A stretch of 64,000 bases of DNA from Gammaproteobacteria bacterium (GTDB lineage Bacteria; Pseudomonadota; Gammaproteobacteria; Pseudomonadales; Azotimanducaceae). The translations under genes and the position numbers were made by a program. This document shows, in pieces, positions 27,969-37,700 of the stretch. Position 1 is the first letter of the stretch, and each line of letters starts with the position of its first letter. The notes under the pieces are model-generated. The model had not been told where the DNA came from. It saw nothing but the letters and a program-made list of their open reading frames with translations, and searched no databases. The stretch is from positions 1 to 64,000 of the forward strand of contig PAPD01000013.1 of NCBI GenBank assembly GCA_002708765.1. The letters run 5' to 3'.

Positions 27969-27997
27969 TTGGGTAGGCACACCAAGAAAAGTATCAT
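27969..27997 (+). promoter_or_regulatory. Candidate sigma-70 promoter of bepA
   Basis: TTGGGT and TATCAT are separated by exactly 17 bases, about 37 bases before the bepA start codon, inside the divergent tusA-bepA gap. The boxes are only moderately close to consensus. Confidence 0.4.
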
Positions 27998-28033
27998 GCA
28001 AGAAGTTAATATTGAATTATAAACAAAATCACT

Positions 28034-29473
28034 ATGGAAAAATTCATATTTATCTCTGTGTTCATAGTACTTTCCCTAGATTCTTTGAACGCAAAATCTG
28101 ATTCCACGGAATTACCAACTTTCGGGGATAGTCTTTCAGGCACTATCTCGCTTCAAAAGGAAAGACGATTAGGACAAAAATTTCTGAGGTCTATCAGAGC
28201 GCAAGCCCCGATTTTAGACGACCCAATAATTCAGAATTATCTTGAACACCTCGTTTATCATCTCGCAGTCTTCAGTGAACTAGAAGACAAAAATATCGAT
28301 TTAGTTCTGATCAAAAATGCCAATATCAATGCATTCGCTGCACCTGGAGGTGTCGTAGGGGTACACCATGGATTGTTTCTGCATGGTGAAACAGAACATC
28401 AACTAGCGGCAATTCTTGCTCACGAGCTTGCCCACCTCAGCCAACGGCACTTCGCACGCAGGTTAAATGAAGGGAAGAAAAATTCGGCTATCAGCCTAGC
28501 GGGATTCCTAGCCGGTATTATTCTGGCTGCTACAGCTAGTGGTGACGCCGCTATGGCAGCTCTTACAACCAGCCAGGGCCTAGCTCAGAACCAGCTCCTC
28601 AAATATTCTCGAGACCGTGAAGCCGAAGCAGACAGAGTAGGGATCAAGACCCTCGCCCAGGCAGGGATGGACCCAAAGGCTATGGCTCTTATGTTCGAGC
28701 AACTGCAAAAAGCAAGCCGTTATGCAGGAGCCAACCAAGCACCCGAATTTCTAAGAACTCACCCCGTTACGAAGTCCCGGATCGCGGATTCATACAATCA
28801 AGCGATGGAATACCCCACTGAAAAATTTTCGTTTCGCCTCGATTACCAGCTAATGAGGACCCGAGCTAGGGCAATTACTACCGAACACACAGGTGCCGAA
28901 ATAAAACGTTTTCAAATTCTCTCCCGATCACCGGTAGAAGAATTGGAAATATCGGGAAAATATGGCCTGGCACTGACCCTCACTAAAGAAAACAGATACG
29001 CCGAAGCGCTATTAAAGATCAAAGAACTAAGAGACCGATATCCATTGAATATTGCTTTTCAGATCAGTGAAGCCGAATTATATGAAAGCAGGAGAGAGTT
29101 TGAAAAATCAGAAAAGGTCTTCCAAAACGCTTTAAACACCTCGCCTAAAAACTACCCTTTGTCCGTAAACTATGCCGAAACCTTGCTGTTAGCTGGAAAA
29201 CCAGGTATGGCTATCAAACAGCTTCTTCCCTTAAGCATGACCCGCTCTAATGATATATATGTCTGGTACTTGCTCGCTGAATCTTACGGACTAGCCAAGA
29301 ACATACCTGCCGTCCACGAAGCTAGAGCTGAATTCTTTGCGCTAAAAGGAAACTTCGAGCAAGCAATAAAACAGCTCGGCTATGCCATACCACTTGTTCA
29401 GAACAATTTCCAAGCATCAGCCAGAATAAGACAAAGAATTAAAGACATATTAAAGTTGAAAAATGAAATCTGA
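28034..29473 (+). CDS. bepA: M48-family periplasmic metalloprotease/chaperone BepA
   Basis: A 479-residue protein with an N-terminal signal peptide (about residues 1-20), a zinc metalloprotease domain with HELAHLSQRH (HExxH) and the third-ligand glutamate in DREAEADRVG, and a C-terminal TPR array (about 310-475). BepA (YfgC) assists or degrades outer-membrane proteins such as LptD at the BAM complex. The metal site is intact. There is no clear Shine-Dalgarno before the ATG at 28034. It lies next to tusA and close to bamC. Confidence 0.92.
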   Translation: MEKFIFISVFIVLSLDSLNAKSDSTELPTFGDSLSGTISLQKERRLGQKFLRSIRAQAPILDDPIIQNYLEHLVYHLAVFSELEDKNIDLVLIKNANINAFAAPGGVVGVHHGLFLHGETEHQLAAILAHELAHLSQRHFARRLNEGKKNSAISLAGFLAGIILAATASGDAAMAALTTSQGLAQNQLLKYSRDREAEADRVGIKTLAQAGMDPKAMALMFEQLQKASRYAGANQAPEFLRTHPVTKSRIADSYNQAMEYPTEKFSFRLDYQLMRTRARAITTEHTGAEIKRFQILSRSPVEELEISGKYGLALTLTKENRYAEALLKIKELRDRYPLNIAFQISEAELYESRREFEKSEKVFQNALNTSPKNYPLSVNYAETLLLAGKPGMAIKQLLPLSMTRSNDIYVWYLLAESYGLAKNIPAVHEARAEFFALKGNFEQAIKQLGYAIPLVQNNFQASARIRQRIKDILKLKNEI

Positions 29474-29525
29474 TTTTATCTTGTGATCCCTGAAAGACCC
29501 ATCAAGTCTAGATTTATAACTAAAA

Positions 29526-30560
29526 CTAGTTCCTGGTTCTCACCACATCTGAAGTTTGAAAGTCGAGCATCCTCTGCAAAGGAATCATTGCTTTTCGCCT
29601 AATTTCCTCTTCGACATTTATTTCGTTCAAACCTTCGCGCAAGGTTAGCTCAAGATTTTCAAGCGTATTCATCCCCATCCAGGGACAATGAGCACAACTT
29701 CGACATGTGGCCCCACTGCCACCGGTGGGCGCCTCGATAAAAATTTTTCCTGGCGCTAAAGCGCGCATTTTGTGAAAGATGCCCTTGTCAGTAGCTACTA
29801 TGAATTCGCGGTTAGGCAAATCAATAGCTGCTTTTATTATCTGACTGGTGGAACCAACTACATCAGCCAGGTCGACCACTCCTGGCGGAGATTCCGGATG
29901 CACGAGTACCACTGCATCCGGGTGCACCCGCATAATAGCTTCCAAGCCCTTTGCCTTGAACTCTTCATGAACAATACAGGAACCGTTCCACAGCAGCATG
30001 TCGGCACCAGTCTCTTTGTTGATATACGACCCTAAAAACCTATCTGGAGCCCATATTATGGGCTTGCCCTCATCCATAAGAAATTCGACAACATCAACAG
30101 CGATACTCGATGTAACAACCCAGTCAGACAGAGCCTTTATCTCCGCAGAAGTGTTCGCATATACCACCACTGTATGATCGGGGTTCGCCTCACAAAATTC
30201 TGTAAATGAATCCTTAGGGCAACCTAAATCTAATGAACATGTAGCTTCAAGAGTTGGCATCAAAATTCGTTTATCAGGACTCAATATTTTTGCTGTCTCT
30301 CCCATAAACCTGACACCTGCGACTATCAGTGTCTGGGCATCTGTGAGAGATCCGAAGCGGGCCATCTCCAGGGAATCGGAAACGAAACCTCCCGTTTCCT
30401 CCGCCAACTCCTGAATAACGTCATCAGTATAATAATGAGCAACTATCACAGCATTCAGTTCCTGGAGCAAAACCCGGATGCGTTTTTTGTAAGCCCGGAT
30501 ATCTTCATCATTCATCGAATGACTCTGATGAAGAGGAACATCAAAATTTAACTCAGTCAC
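29526..30560 (-). CDS. nadA: Quinolinate synthase NadA
   Basis: A 344-residue [4Fe-4S] enzyme that makes quinolinate from iminoaspartate and dihydroxyacetone phosphate for NAD synthesis. [19 protein letters not shown] is the family start, and the cluster cysteines are in [11 protein letters not shown] and the C-terminal [13 protein letters not shown] region. The only usable start is GTG 30560, since a stop lies three codons upstream in frame. No nadB or nadC is in the window. Confidence 0.96.
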   Translation of the reverse strand: MTELNFDVPLHQSHSMNDEDIRAYKKRIRVLLQELNAVIVAHYYTDDVIQELAEETGGFVSDSLEMARFGSLTDAQTLIVAGVRFMGETAKILSPDKRILMPTLEATCSLDLGCPKDSFTEFCEANPDHTVVVYANTSAEIKALSDWVVTSSIAVDVVEFLMDEGKPIIWAPDRFLGSYINKETGADMLLWNGSCIVHEEFKAKGLEAIMRVHPDAVVLVHPESPPGVVDLADVVGSTSQIIKAAIDLPNREFIVATDKGIFHKMRALAPGKIFIEAPTGGSGATCRSCAHCPWMGMNTLENLELTLREGLNEINVEEEIRRKAMIPLQRMLDFQTSDVVRTRN

Positions 30561-30767
30561 CTGACATCAGCCATATAAAGTCGAAAGGTTGTGTACGTCG
30601 CATGAAGTTAATCACTTTTTTACCCACGTTAAGGATAAATACATCTACAAAAGATGTGAAGGACTCAAACAGATGTTTAAACATCACTGATTTAAAAAGA
30701 AAATTACTAGTATACTCAAACGATGCCAGAATTTTTCTATTAGTCATATACTTTACGACCATGTTTC

Positions 30768-30795
30768 TTGTTTTTTAACATGAAAAAGGTATCAT
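30768..30795 (+). promoter_or_regulatory. Promoter of tRNA-Lys
   Basis: TTGTTT, a 16-base spacer and TATCAT are followed by the GC-rich stretch GGCGCCGGC just before the tRNA. A GC-rich discriminator is typical of stably regulated, ppGpp-sensitive RNA promoters. The start of transcription would be about eight bases before the mature 5' end. Confidence 0.5.
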
Positions 30796-30809
30796 TGGCG
30801 CCGGCTTTC

Positions 30810-30885
30810 GGGTCGTTAGCTCAGCTGGTAGAGCAGTTGGCTTTTAACCAATTGGTCACTGGTTCGAATCCAGTACGACCCACCA
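30810..30885 (+). tRNA. tRNA-Lys (anticodon TTT)
   Basis: A full 76-base cloverleaf: acceptor GGGTCGT paired with ACGACCC, D-arm GCTCAGCTGGTAGAGC, anticodon stem GTTGG/CCAAT with loop CTTTTAA (anticodon TTT at 30843-30845), T-arm ACTGG-TTCGAAT-CCAGT, discriminator A and encoded CCA. It stands alone, with its own promoter and a following hairpin. Confidence 0.98.
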
Positions 30886-30888
30886 ATC

Positions 30889-30916
30889 AAGGGGCTCCCG
30901 CAAGGAGCTCCCTTTC
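30889..30916 (+). terminator. Rho-independent terminator of tRNA-Lys
   Basis: AAGGGGCTCC and GGAGCTCCCTT form a 10-bp stem with one bulge around the loop CGCAA, starting four bases after the tRNA CCA and followed by a short TTTCT run. The T-tract is weak. Confidence 0.65.
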
Positions 30917-30952
30917 TCAAGGGGAAAAAGCTCTTCAGCCCTCCTTGAGAAA
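30913..30952. terminator. 10-bp inverted repeat at the 3' end of the alpha/beta hydrolase gene
   Basis: TTTCTCAAGG and CCTTGAGAAA are perfect inverted repeats 20 bases apart. The hydrolase stop codon (30935-30937, minus strand) lies in the loop. This may be the terminator or an mRNA-protecting hairpin of that gene. It partly overlaps the tRNA terminator, giving back-to-back termination of convergent transcripts. Confidence 0.4.
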
Positions 30953-31891
30953 TTGCCAGAAAGCCATCATGTCTTCATGAAAAATATGGGCGAAATTTTC
31001 CTCCGTCCCGATACGAGCACCGATTTTCCCGTACCCTGCCTTGATGCCGTAAAGCATAAGGGATCTTTCATCTGTTTCAAGGCTAGATTCCCCGTTAACA
31101 GGGTGCATACAAACTCCGTTTTCCTTGATATAGATCGTCGGTGCCCCCGGCGCAACGGAGGCATTAGAACTTATTTCAAGGGGAGAAAACCTATCAAAGC
31201 TGTGATGCGCACCCGCGACAATCCGGATAGTTGCTTCAGCTCCAACTAGTCTAAGTGCTTGCATGTATCCCTGAACCTGTTGCGGCAGGCACCACTCATC
31301 CTGATCTCCAATAATAGAGCGAATCTTTGTTCCTCCCACTTGCGGATCAAGGAACTGCATGCCGCACCAGGGATAGGCTGCGTAAACGCCAGCAATAGTC
31401 TGACTAAAATAAGGCAGCTTCTGCATCGACGCGGCCATCAATGCAGCTGAACCTCCGCGGCTATGTCCCTGAACACCAATCCGATCAGGATCAACCCCAA
31501 CCTGATCCCTCAGCTGATCCACCGTAGAGAGGACATCCCACGCGCTCGCCGCGAAGGAATACTGAGCTTGATCACTTACCGTGGACTCCACCCCCCTAGA
31601 TCCGAAAGGATCGATCAGGCAAACCGTTATTCCTTCATCAGTTAGTATTTTTGCCTTGTAAATATGAGATTCAGCGACGCCTAAACTGCCTGGCACAACA
31701 ATAACGGTGGGACTGCTGCTATGATCATCAGGCCTGAATATCTGAGCCCAGATTCTAATTGGTTTTATAGAGTCAGGTTCTGAAATCGCCTGAAAAAAAG
31801 TCGCAGGGTTACCAGTTTCTATCTGCCATGGCAGGCCTACTAACCCATTATCAAGGTGTAACGGATTTTCATCGAGAAAAATAGTCATCAA
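30935..31891 (-). CDS. Alpha/beta hydrolase (dienelactone-hydrolase/prolyl-oligopeptidase-like)
   Basis: A 318-residue hydrolase. The nucleophile elbow is GVQGHSRGGSAAL, the acid is in IIGDQDEWC and the histidine in VAGAHHSFDRF, giving a complete Ser-Asp-His triad. The oxyanion region is VVVPGSLGVAE. There is no clear signal peptide, so it is probably cytoplasmic. It may cleave an ester or lactone in the accessory catabolic region. It lies 112 bases after the glyoxalase gene on the same strand. Confidence 0.82.
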   Translation of the reverse strand: MMTIFLDENPLHLDNGLVGLPWQIETGNPATFFQAISEPDSIKPIRIWAQIFRPDDHSSSPTVIVVPGSLGVAESHIYKAKILTDEGITVCLIDPFGSRGVESTVSDQAQYSFAASAWDVLSTVDQLRDQVGVDPDRIGVQGHSRGGSAALMAASMQKLPYFSQTIAGVYAAYPWCGMQFLDPQVGGTKIRSIIGDQDEWCLPQQVQGYMQALRLVGAEATIRIVAGAHHSFDRFSPLEISSNASVAPGAPTIYIKENGVCMHPVNGESSLETDERSLMLYGIKAGYGKIGARIGTEENFAHIFHEDMMAFWQFLKEG

Positions 31892-32003
31892 ACTCCTCCG
31901 GGCCAGTTTGCTGCAATCAGATTTAACCTAAAACGAAAAACCAAAACACGCGATTAACTTAAAGACTCTGGAGCCAATAATATCATCCATTCGTTTTTTT
32001 GCT

Positions 32004-32498
32004 CTAACTCTCTCTCGCTGTTATTTTCGCCAATCCCGATGGGGAAAGAATTTCTATCCAGTAGCCATCAGGATCCTTGATAAAGGCGAGCCCCTTCATT
32101 TTTCCGTCATCAGGTCTCTTCACATATTCCACCCCCAATTTATCAAATCGCTCACAGGCAACATAGACATCAGGGACCGAGATTCCTATGTGACCGAATC
32201 CTCTTGGGTCAGAATTACCATCATGATAAACTGGGCCAACCTCTTTCTCAGTTCCATAGTTGTGCGTAAGCTCTAGTAAAGCCGGCTGTTCGAAAATCCA
32301 GGTCGCCTTTTCTTCAGGATGATCAGGGACTTTCTGCTCCGAATAGCCAAGAAAAAAAAGACAAAAGTCCATCTCAGGAAAGTCGAACTTTCCTAACAAC
32401 TTCATACCTAGAACCTCTTCGTAAAACGGGACCGACACCTCCGGATCCTTGATTCGCAACATGGTCTGATTAAAAACGTATCCTTCTGTTCCTTTCAT
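32004..32498 (-). CDS. gloA: Lactoylglutathione lyase (glyoxalase I), eukaryotic/Zn type
   Basis: A 164-residue glyoxalase I that isomerises the methylglyoxal-glutathione hemithioacetal. The sequence ([59 protein letters not shown]) follows the human and Pseudomonas putida Zn-dependent form rather than the short Ni-dependent E. coli enzyme. The predicted metal ligands Gln, Glu, His and Glu are all present. It is encoded 16 bases after the cupin gene, with AGGAGAAAAA before the ATG. It would detoxify methylglyoxal. Confidence 0.93.
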   Translation of the reverse strand: MKGTEGYVFNQTMLRIKDPEVSVPFYEEVLGMKLLGKFDFPEMDFCLFFLGYSEQKVPDHPEEKATWIFEQPALLELTHNYGTEKEVGPVYHDGNSDPRGFGHIGISVPDVYVACERFDKLGVEYVKRPDDGKMKGLAFIKDPDGYWIEILSPSGLAKITARES

Positions 32499-32514
32499 TT
32501 TTTCTCCTCCTGAG

Positions 32515-32883
32515 TTACTTAAGGTCTTCGGGAAAATTCAACGGCATAAGCGCTTCTAGAAGGTTCTCGGGACTGGAAATCCCTACGATATAAACAATCC
32601 TTTCATCTACTTTCCCCTCAGCATGCAACGCACCAGCAGGTATATGCAGTTTGTCGCCAGCTGACAGTTCAATTCTTTCGCCATTTTCATCGATTACATA
32701 ACTCTTCCCTTCCATGACATATCCGCAGTTATCCACTTGGTGCCAGTGAAGGGGTAATTCTTCCATTCTTTCTGACACATAAACAGTAGGCCAAAGATCA
32801 AGTCTCTTGATATCTTCAAGGACCTCAGCTTTAGTAGAGTGGAATCCGTGTATCACTTTCATTGGTCCCGGGGTCAAGGGCAT
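32515..32883 (-). CDS. Cupin-domain protein
   Basis: A single-domain cupin of about 122 residues. The two cupin motifs are [20 protein letters not shown] and [15 protein letters not shown], with metal-binding histidines. The track starts it at TTG 33000, adding 39 residues of unlike composition without a ribosome site. ATG 32883 after GAGAGTT (or ATG 32862) fits a one-domain cupin better. The function is not known; such proteins range from isomerases to sensors. It forms a pair with the glyoxalase I gene 16 bases downstream. Confidence 0.7.
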   Translation of the reverse strand: MPLTPGPMKVIHGFHSTKAEVLEDIKRLDLWPTVYVSERMEELPLHWHQVDNCGYVMEGKSYVIDENGERIELSAGDKLHIPAGALHAEGKVDERIVYIVGISSPENLLEALMPLNFPEDLK

Positions 32884-33206
32884 AACTCTCTCACTTATTT
32901 TTTTTCTTTCATCCCCAAAATAATACACTTTGGCAAAGTAGTCGAATTTCCAGCAAACACCATCAACTGCAAAAACGAGGAGTAATTGATTTACCGACAA
33001 CTTGGCTTATTATTATAGCCCTACTTTTAAGCGGGCGATAACATCGAAAAAATATGGTGACAAACGCACAGTACAATAAAATGGCCGTGAAAACTGCAGA
33101 AAAAGTGCACAAGGCAAGACAACTTTGGAAGCAGAATCTACAGAGACAGACCAGAACCATCGAACAGAAATTCCCAAAAAATTATAGGCCCGGCTTCGGA
33201 GTAGCG
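32884..33206. other. Divergent intergenic region, cupin / TauD genes
   Basis: If the preferred starts are right, this 323-base region contains only control sequences: a candidate promoter toward the TauD gene (32986-33013) and the cupin ribosome site. The ORF track extends both genes into it, but neither extension has a ribosome site or family-like sequence. Confidence 0.45.
32986..33013 (+). promoter_or_regulatory. Candidate sigma-70 promoter of the TauD-family gene
   Basis: TTGATT and TATTAT are 16 bases apart. Transcription would begin near 33020, leaving a leader of about 185 bases before ATG 33207. Confidence 0.4.
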
Positions 33207-34160
33207 ATGGAATATGAAAGAATGGGTAACCAGCACATTTCCGAAGAGCTGTCAGATCTATCTCTCTCTCTAAACCTTAGATTAGAGCATCTCGGTATCA
33301 CTCTGGGGACTTTAATCCATGGATTAGATCTAGCGAAACCCCTGGACGACAATATGGTTAGGTGCCTAAGGAAAATCCTGCTGGAGAGAAAGGTGATTTT
33401 TTTCCGGAATCAGGTAATTGATCCTGAAGAATTAGTAAGGTTCGCAAGTTATTTCGGGGAGCTTGATGCCTTCCCTTTCGGGAAAGGAAACGAAAAAAAT
33501 CCGTTTGTCCTTGAAATTATTCATGGAGAAGAATCCCCCGGAAACCAAAACGGATGGCATACCGATGTTACCTGGATGGAAAACCCTTCTCTTGGTTCGG
33601 TGGCTCAATGCATCGTATTGCCACCGTACGGCGGCGACACCCTTTTTTCGGACAGCCATGCCTGCTATCTGGGCATGCCAACAAAACTAAGAGACAAAGT
33701 CAGATATATCTGGGGGGAAAATGACTACCGAGGCTTTCTGGGAGAACATTCATCTGGAGGCCTTTCAGAAGAACTGGTTAATGAAATCAAGTCGGTCATC
33801 CCGTTTGGTGTAAATCACCCTCTTTTCAGAACTCACCCCGAAACAAAAAAAACTGCTCTATACATAAACCCGAGCTTCATAAGACCGGAATCCCTATATG
33901 ACATCCGTAATGATAACAAACTTGGAGAAAGCGTATCGAAAACAATCATTTCCGAATTGTTAAAGCAGCATAACCAACCTGAATATACATGCCGTTTTAA
34001 ATGGGAGAAAGGATCGATCGCGTTCTGGGATAACCGAGCCGTCCAGCACTTTGCTACAAGCGATTATTACCCCCACCAAAGAGTTCTGAGAAGAGTGACC
34101 ATCAGCGGAGACCGCCCCTACTTCGACTCGGAAAGCGATGACACTTATCTTTCCGGCTAG
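33207..34160 (+). CDS. TauD/TfdA-family Fe(II)/2-oxoglutarate dioxygenase
   Basis: About 317 residues from ATG 33207, which has GGAG five bases upstream; the track start at 33054 adds 51 basic residues with no ribosome site. The HxD iron motif is in NGWHTDVTW, the distal histidine in NRAVQHFA, and the 2-oxoglutarate arginine in QRVLRRVTI. The N-terminus (ITLGTLIHGLDLAKPLDD) is typical of TauD. Members hydroxylate taurine, 2,4-D, alkyl sulfates or other small acids. No transporter or sulfur gene is adjacent, so the substrate is open. It is followed after 68 bases by a VOC gene. Confidence 0.88.
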   Translation: MEYERMGNQHISEELSDLSLSLNLRLEHLGITLGTLIHGLDLAKPLDDNMVRCLRKILLERKVIFFRNQVIDPEELVRFASYFGELDAFPFGKGNEKNPFVLEIIHGEESPGNQNGWHTDVTWMENPSLGSVAQCIVLPPYGGDTLFSDSHACYLGMPTKLRDKVRYIWGENDYRGFLGEHSSGGLSEELVNEIKSVIPFGVNHPLFRTHPETKKTALYINPSFIRPESLYDIRNDNKLGESVSKTIISELLKQHNQPEYTCRFKWEKGSIAFWDNRAVQHFATSDYYPHQRVLRRVTISGDRPYFDSESDDTYLSG

Positions 34161-34228
34161 TAAAAACATGCTTTGACCTAGGAGGAAATTTAAGGGAGAC
34201 TTTTGAAAAAAAAAGAGAGTAAAAAGCT

Positions 34229-34780
34229 ATGCTCTATCCGATATTTCAATATGCCTACTATGTTAATGACGTCGAAGAAGCTGCTCACAAATGGAACCGG
34301 CTTTACGGTGCGGGTCCCTTCGTTCTGGTTCCACACCACAAGACAGAAAAATTTCAGTATCGTGGAACAAACCAGGAAGCGGACGTTACATATGGATTCG
34401 GCTATCTAGGGGATAACCAGATCCAGTTTATTCAGCAGCATGATGAAACACCTTCAATTTATAGGGATATGTATCAGGCTGGTCAAGAAGGTTTTCATCA
34501 TGCAGGGTGCCTGGTAAACGATTTCGCGGCAGCAAGAAAGAGAATGCTTGACCTTGGATTTGTTAATGCCTGCGAACTTTGGGCCGACGACGTGAACGCC
34601 GCTTATTTCGACACAAGGGATGTAAACGGAGGATTTACGGAAATCCATGGAGATCCTCTGCATATCCTAGCAACATTCGCGGGCTGGAAACGGGCGCACG
34701 AAAACATGAAACCGGGTGACAGTCCGATAATGAGTCGAGAGCAGCCTTTCCCCGATGGCCGTGATCCTGACCACTTATAA
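34229..34780 (+). CDS. VOC-family (glyoxalase/epimerase-like) protein
   Basis: A 183-residue VOC-fold protein with the N-terminal strand FQYAYYVNDVEEAAHKW, the GAGPFVLVPH segment and the second-half motif EGFHHAGCLVNDF. It is clearly paralogous to the VOC gene at 1878. Related proteins are annotated as methylmalonyl-CoA epimerase-like or extradiol-type, but none of these activities can be assigned here. Its place directly after the TauD dioxygenase suggests they act on the same substrate. The ATG at 34229 is preceded by the weak site AGAGAG. Confidence 0.82.
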   Translation: MLYPIFQYAYYVNDVEEAAHKWNRLYGAGPFVLVPHHKTEKFQYRGTNQEADVTYGFGYLGDNQIQFIQQHDETPSIYRDMYQAGQEGFHHAGCLVNDFAAARKRMLDLGFVNACELWADDVNAAYFDTRDVNGGFTEIHGDPLHILATFAGWKRAHENMKPGDSPIMSREQPFPDGRDPDHL

Positions 34781-34797
34781 AATCCGAGATACCAGAA

Positions 34798-37700
34798 TTA
34801 TCTATTCGTAGATGGCGTTGCCAGGGCACTCTTATCAGAAGATCGGGAACCAAGCAAAACGTAAAAAACCGGCAAAACAAATAGAGTGAATAAAGTTCCG
34901 ACAGCCATCCCCGCAGCGATGGTTAAGCCAATTGCAAAACGTGAATTGGCGCCGGCACCAAAAGCCATGAGCAGCGGGAAAACTCCGAGCACTGTCGCGA
35001 AAGTGGTCATGAGGATCGGTCTCAAACGAAGCACAGCCGCCTCAAGCACTGCCTCGGGGCGGCTCAAACCCTCTCCAAGCTTCTGGTTAGCAAAATCCAC
35101 TATCAGAATCCCATGCTTGCTGATTAGGCCTATAAGGGTTAACAACCCAACCTGGGTATAGATATTAAATGTGGAAACTCCTAGAGCAAGCGGCGTGATC
35201 GCCCCGAAAATAGATAAAGGCACGCTGATCAACACCACCAAAGGATCTTTAAAACTATTGAATTGAACCGAAAGAACCAGATATATGAAAACCAAAGAGG
35301 CAAAAAACAGAGTGAAAAAAGATCTGCTTTCCTGAATGAACCTTCTCGACTCACCTTCATACCCCATGCGAAAACCTTGCGGCGCAATTTCTTCCAGATT
35401 TTTTTCTAGGAATGAGAGAGCATCACCAAGACTATTTGGAGGCATAGGCAAACCTGAGATCGTGACACTATTTTGCTGCTGATACTGAGTACGGACGTTC
35501 GGTTCAACTCTTTGACTTAGAGAAATAACAGAACTCATCGGAACCAGTTTCCCTTCGCCAGAGCGAAGATAGTAGCGCTCCAGCCACTCTTTGGTTAAAC
35601 GGAAGTTTTTATCGGCTTGCAAGATAACTTTGTAACTGCGACCCTCAACACTAAAGCGATTTGTCTCTCCTTCCCCCAGCATGACCTGCAGAGTTGCTCC
35701 GATCTGCTCCATTGAAATTCCAAGTCGCGCAGATAACTCCCGGTCTATGGAAACTTCGAGCTGCGGACGAGACAACCTTAAACTCTTGCTTACAAAAGCA
35801 AATACTCCCGATTGTCGGGCTCGACTCATTAAAGACTCTGCTACACGATCCAGCTCGGTGTAATCTGAGTTTGATGAAAGGACAAACTGCACCGGCAATC
35901 CTCCATCCGCACCAGGCAAACCACCGGAAGCGAACGTAAATATTTCGAGCCCGCTTATCCTGTCATATTTAGACTGAAGTTCGACACGAATCTCCTCCAG
36001 CTTTCTCTCCCTCTCATCCCAGGGTTTTAATTCAACCCCTCCGAAAACCTGGGAAGGAAGATTAGCCTGCCAGGAGTGAACAGCCTCCGGTATGGTTTTC
36101 CAGGCGTCAGTCATCTGATCGACAAAAAAATTTGTGTATTCGAGATTGGCATAATCAGGAGGTGTAGCAAACGCATACATGTGTCCGGTATCTTCCTTAG
36201 GAGAAAGCTCTTTCTGGGCAAGAAACAGAAAAGCTGGAAGAGATAGGAGAATAGCCGAACAGAAAAATAAAACAGCTCCCCGGTTCCGCAAAGACGCTAA
36301 CAGAAGGCCCTTATAATATCTGTTCGATCGATGAAACTGAACATCCAGCCACTTAGCGATCCTTCCCTGTCTTTCTGAAGAGTGGAGCATGTACGCACAC
36401 ATTAATGGCGTAAGAGTAAGAGCCACGAAACCAGAGACCACTACAGCCCCCGCGAGAGTCAGGGCAAATTCGCTGAAAAGGACTCCGGTCAATCCTCCTA
36501 AAAAACCGATAGGCAGATAAACGGCCACCAGTGTAAGGGTCATTCCAATCACAGGAAGAGCAATCTGACGAGCACCTTCAATAGCAGCATCAAATGGTGC
36601 TTGCCCTTGCTCTGTGTACCGATGGATATTTTCAACTACAACAATAGCGTCATCGACCACCAAACCAATAGCAATCACCATCGCTAGAAGCGTAAGCAGG
36701 TTAATAGAAAAACCCATTATCCAGACTAGAAACAAAACCCCCACCAGAGAAAGAGGAATTGCAACTATGGGAATCGCCACAACTCTTAACGAACCGAGAA
36801 ACAAGAGAACCACCAGAATCACAATTACAGCTGCCTCAACGAGCGTTGCCTGGACCTCTTTTATTGCCTGCCCCACAAACTTAGACTCGTCAAAATCGAG
36901 GAACAACTCCATATCGGCAGGCAATGAACGCTCAAGCTCTCCTATCTTTCTCTTGACTCTCTTAGCGACCTCCAGCGGGTTCGCTCCAGGCGCTCCGTAT
37001 ATACCTAGAAAAACTGTTTCCTTACCACTTGAATAAATAGCTCCATCATATGTCTCGCTCGCTAATTCGATCCGAGCAATATCGATCAGCCTTATTCTTT
37101 TATCCCCACTTTGCCTCACAACTATCTGGCCAAATTTTTCGGGTTCCTGAACATCGGTTCTTGCATCGACGGTCGATTGCACAAGAGGTCCGCGAGTACT
37201 TCCAGCAGCGCTTATATAATTGTCGCGCCTTATGGCCTCATTTACTTCCGCTGCGGTCACATCGAGCGCAGCCATTCTGGAAGGATCCAGCCACACCCTC
37301 ATAGCGAATCCACCACTTCCCATCACTCTAACTTCTCCAACACCATCAATTGTACTCAGGACCGGCTGGACGGAGCGAATCGCATAATCTGTTCTTTGTT
37401 GAACCGACATTTGATCACTAAGAAGAGCATAGTAAATCATGGCGTCATCACCGGTCCTATTCGTAACCACGGGGTCCTCGACTTCTCTTGGAAGCTCGAA
37501 ACGCGCTTCACTGACCTTGGTTATTATTTCCGATAAGACTTCGGTCGAATTCTCACCCAAACGAACATGCGCCTTGATTTCTAGCTGACCCGGCATGCTT
37601 TCAGAAGTTACATACTCTACCCCTTTCGCGGCAGCTATTCTTTTTTGAAGTGGGACCGTAACAAAGCCCTGCACCGTCCGTGCGCTCGCTCCGGGATAGG

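Noticed and set aside
33054-33206. N-terminal extension of the TauD-family protein
   Set aside because: The 51 extra residues are basic and low in resemblance to TauD, have no ribosome site, and ATG 33207 has GGAG at ideal distance.
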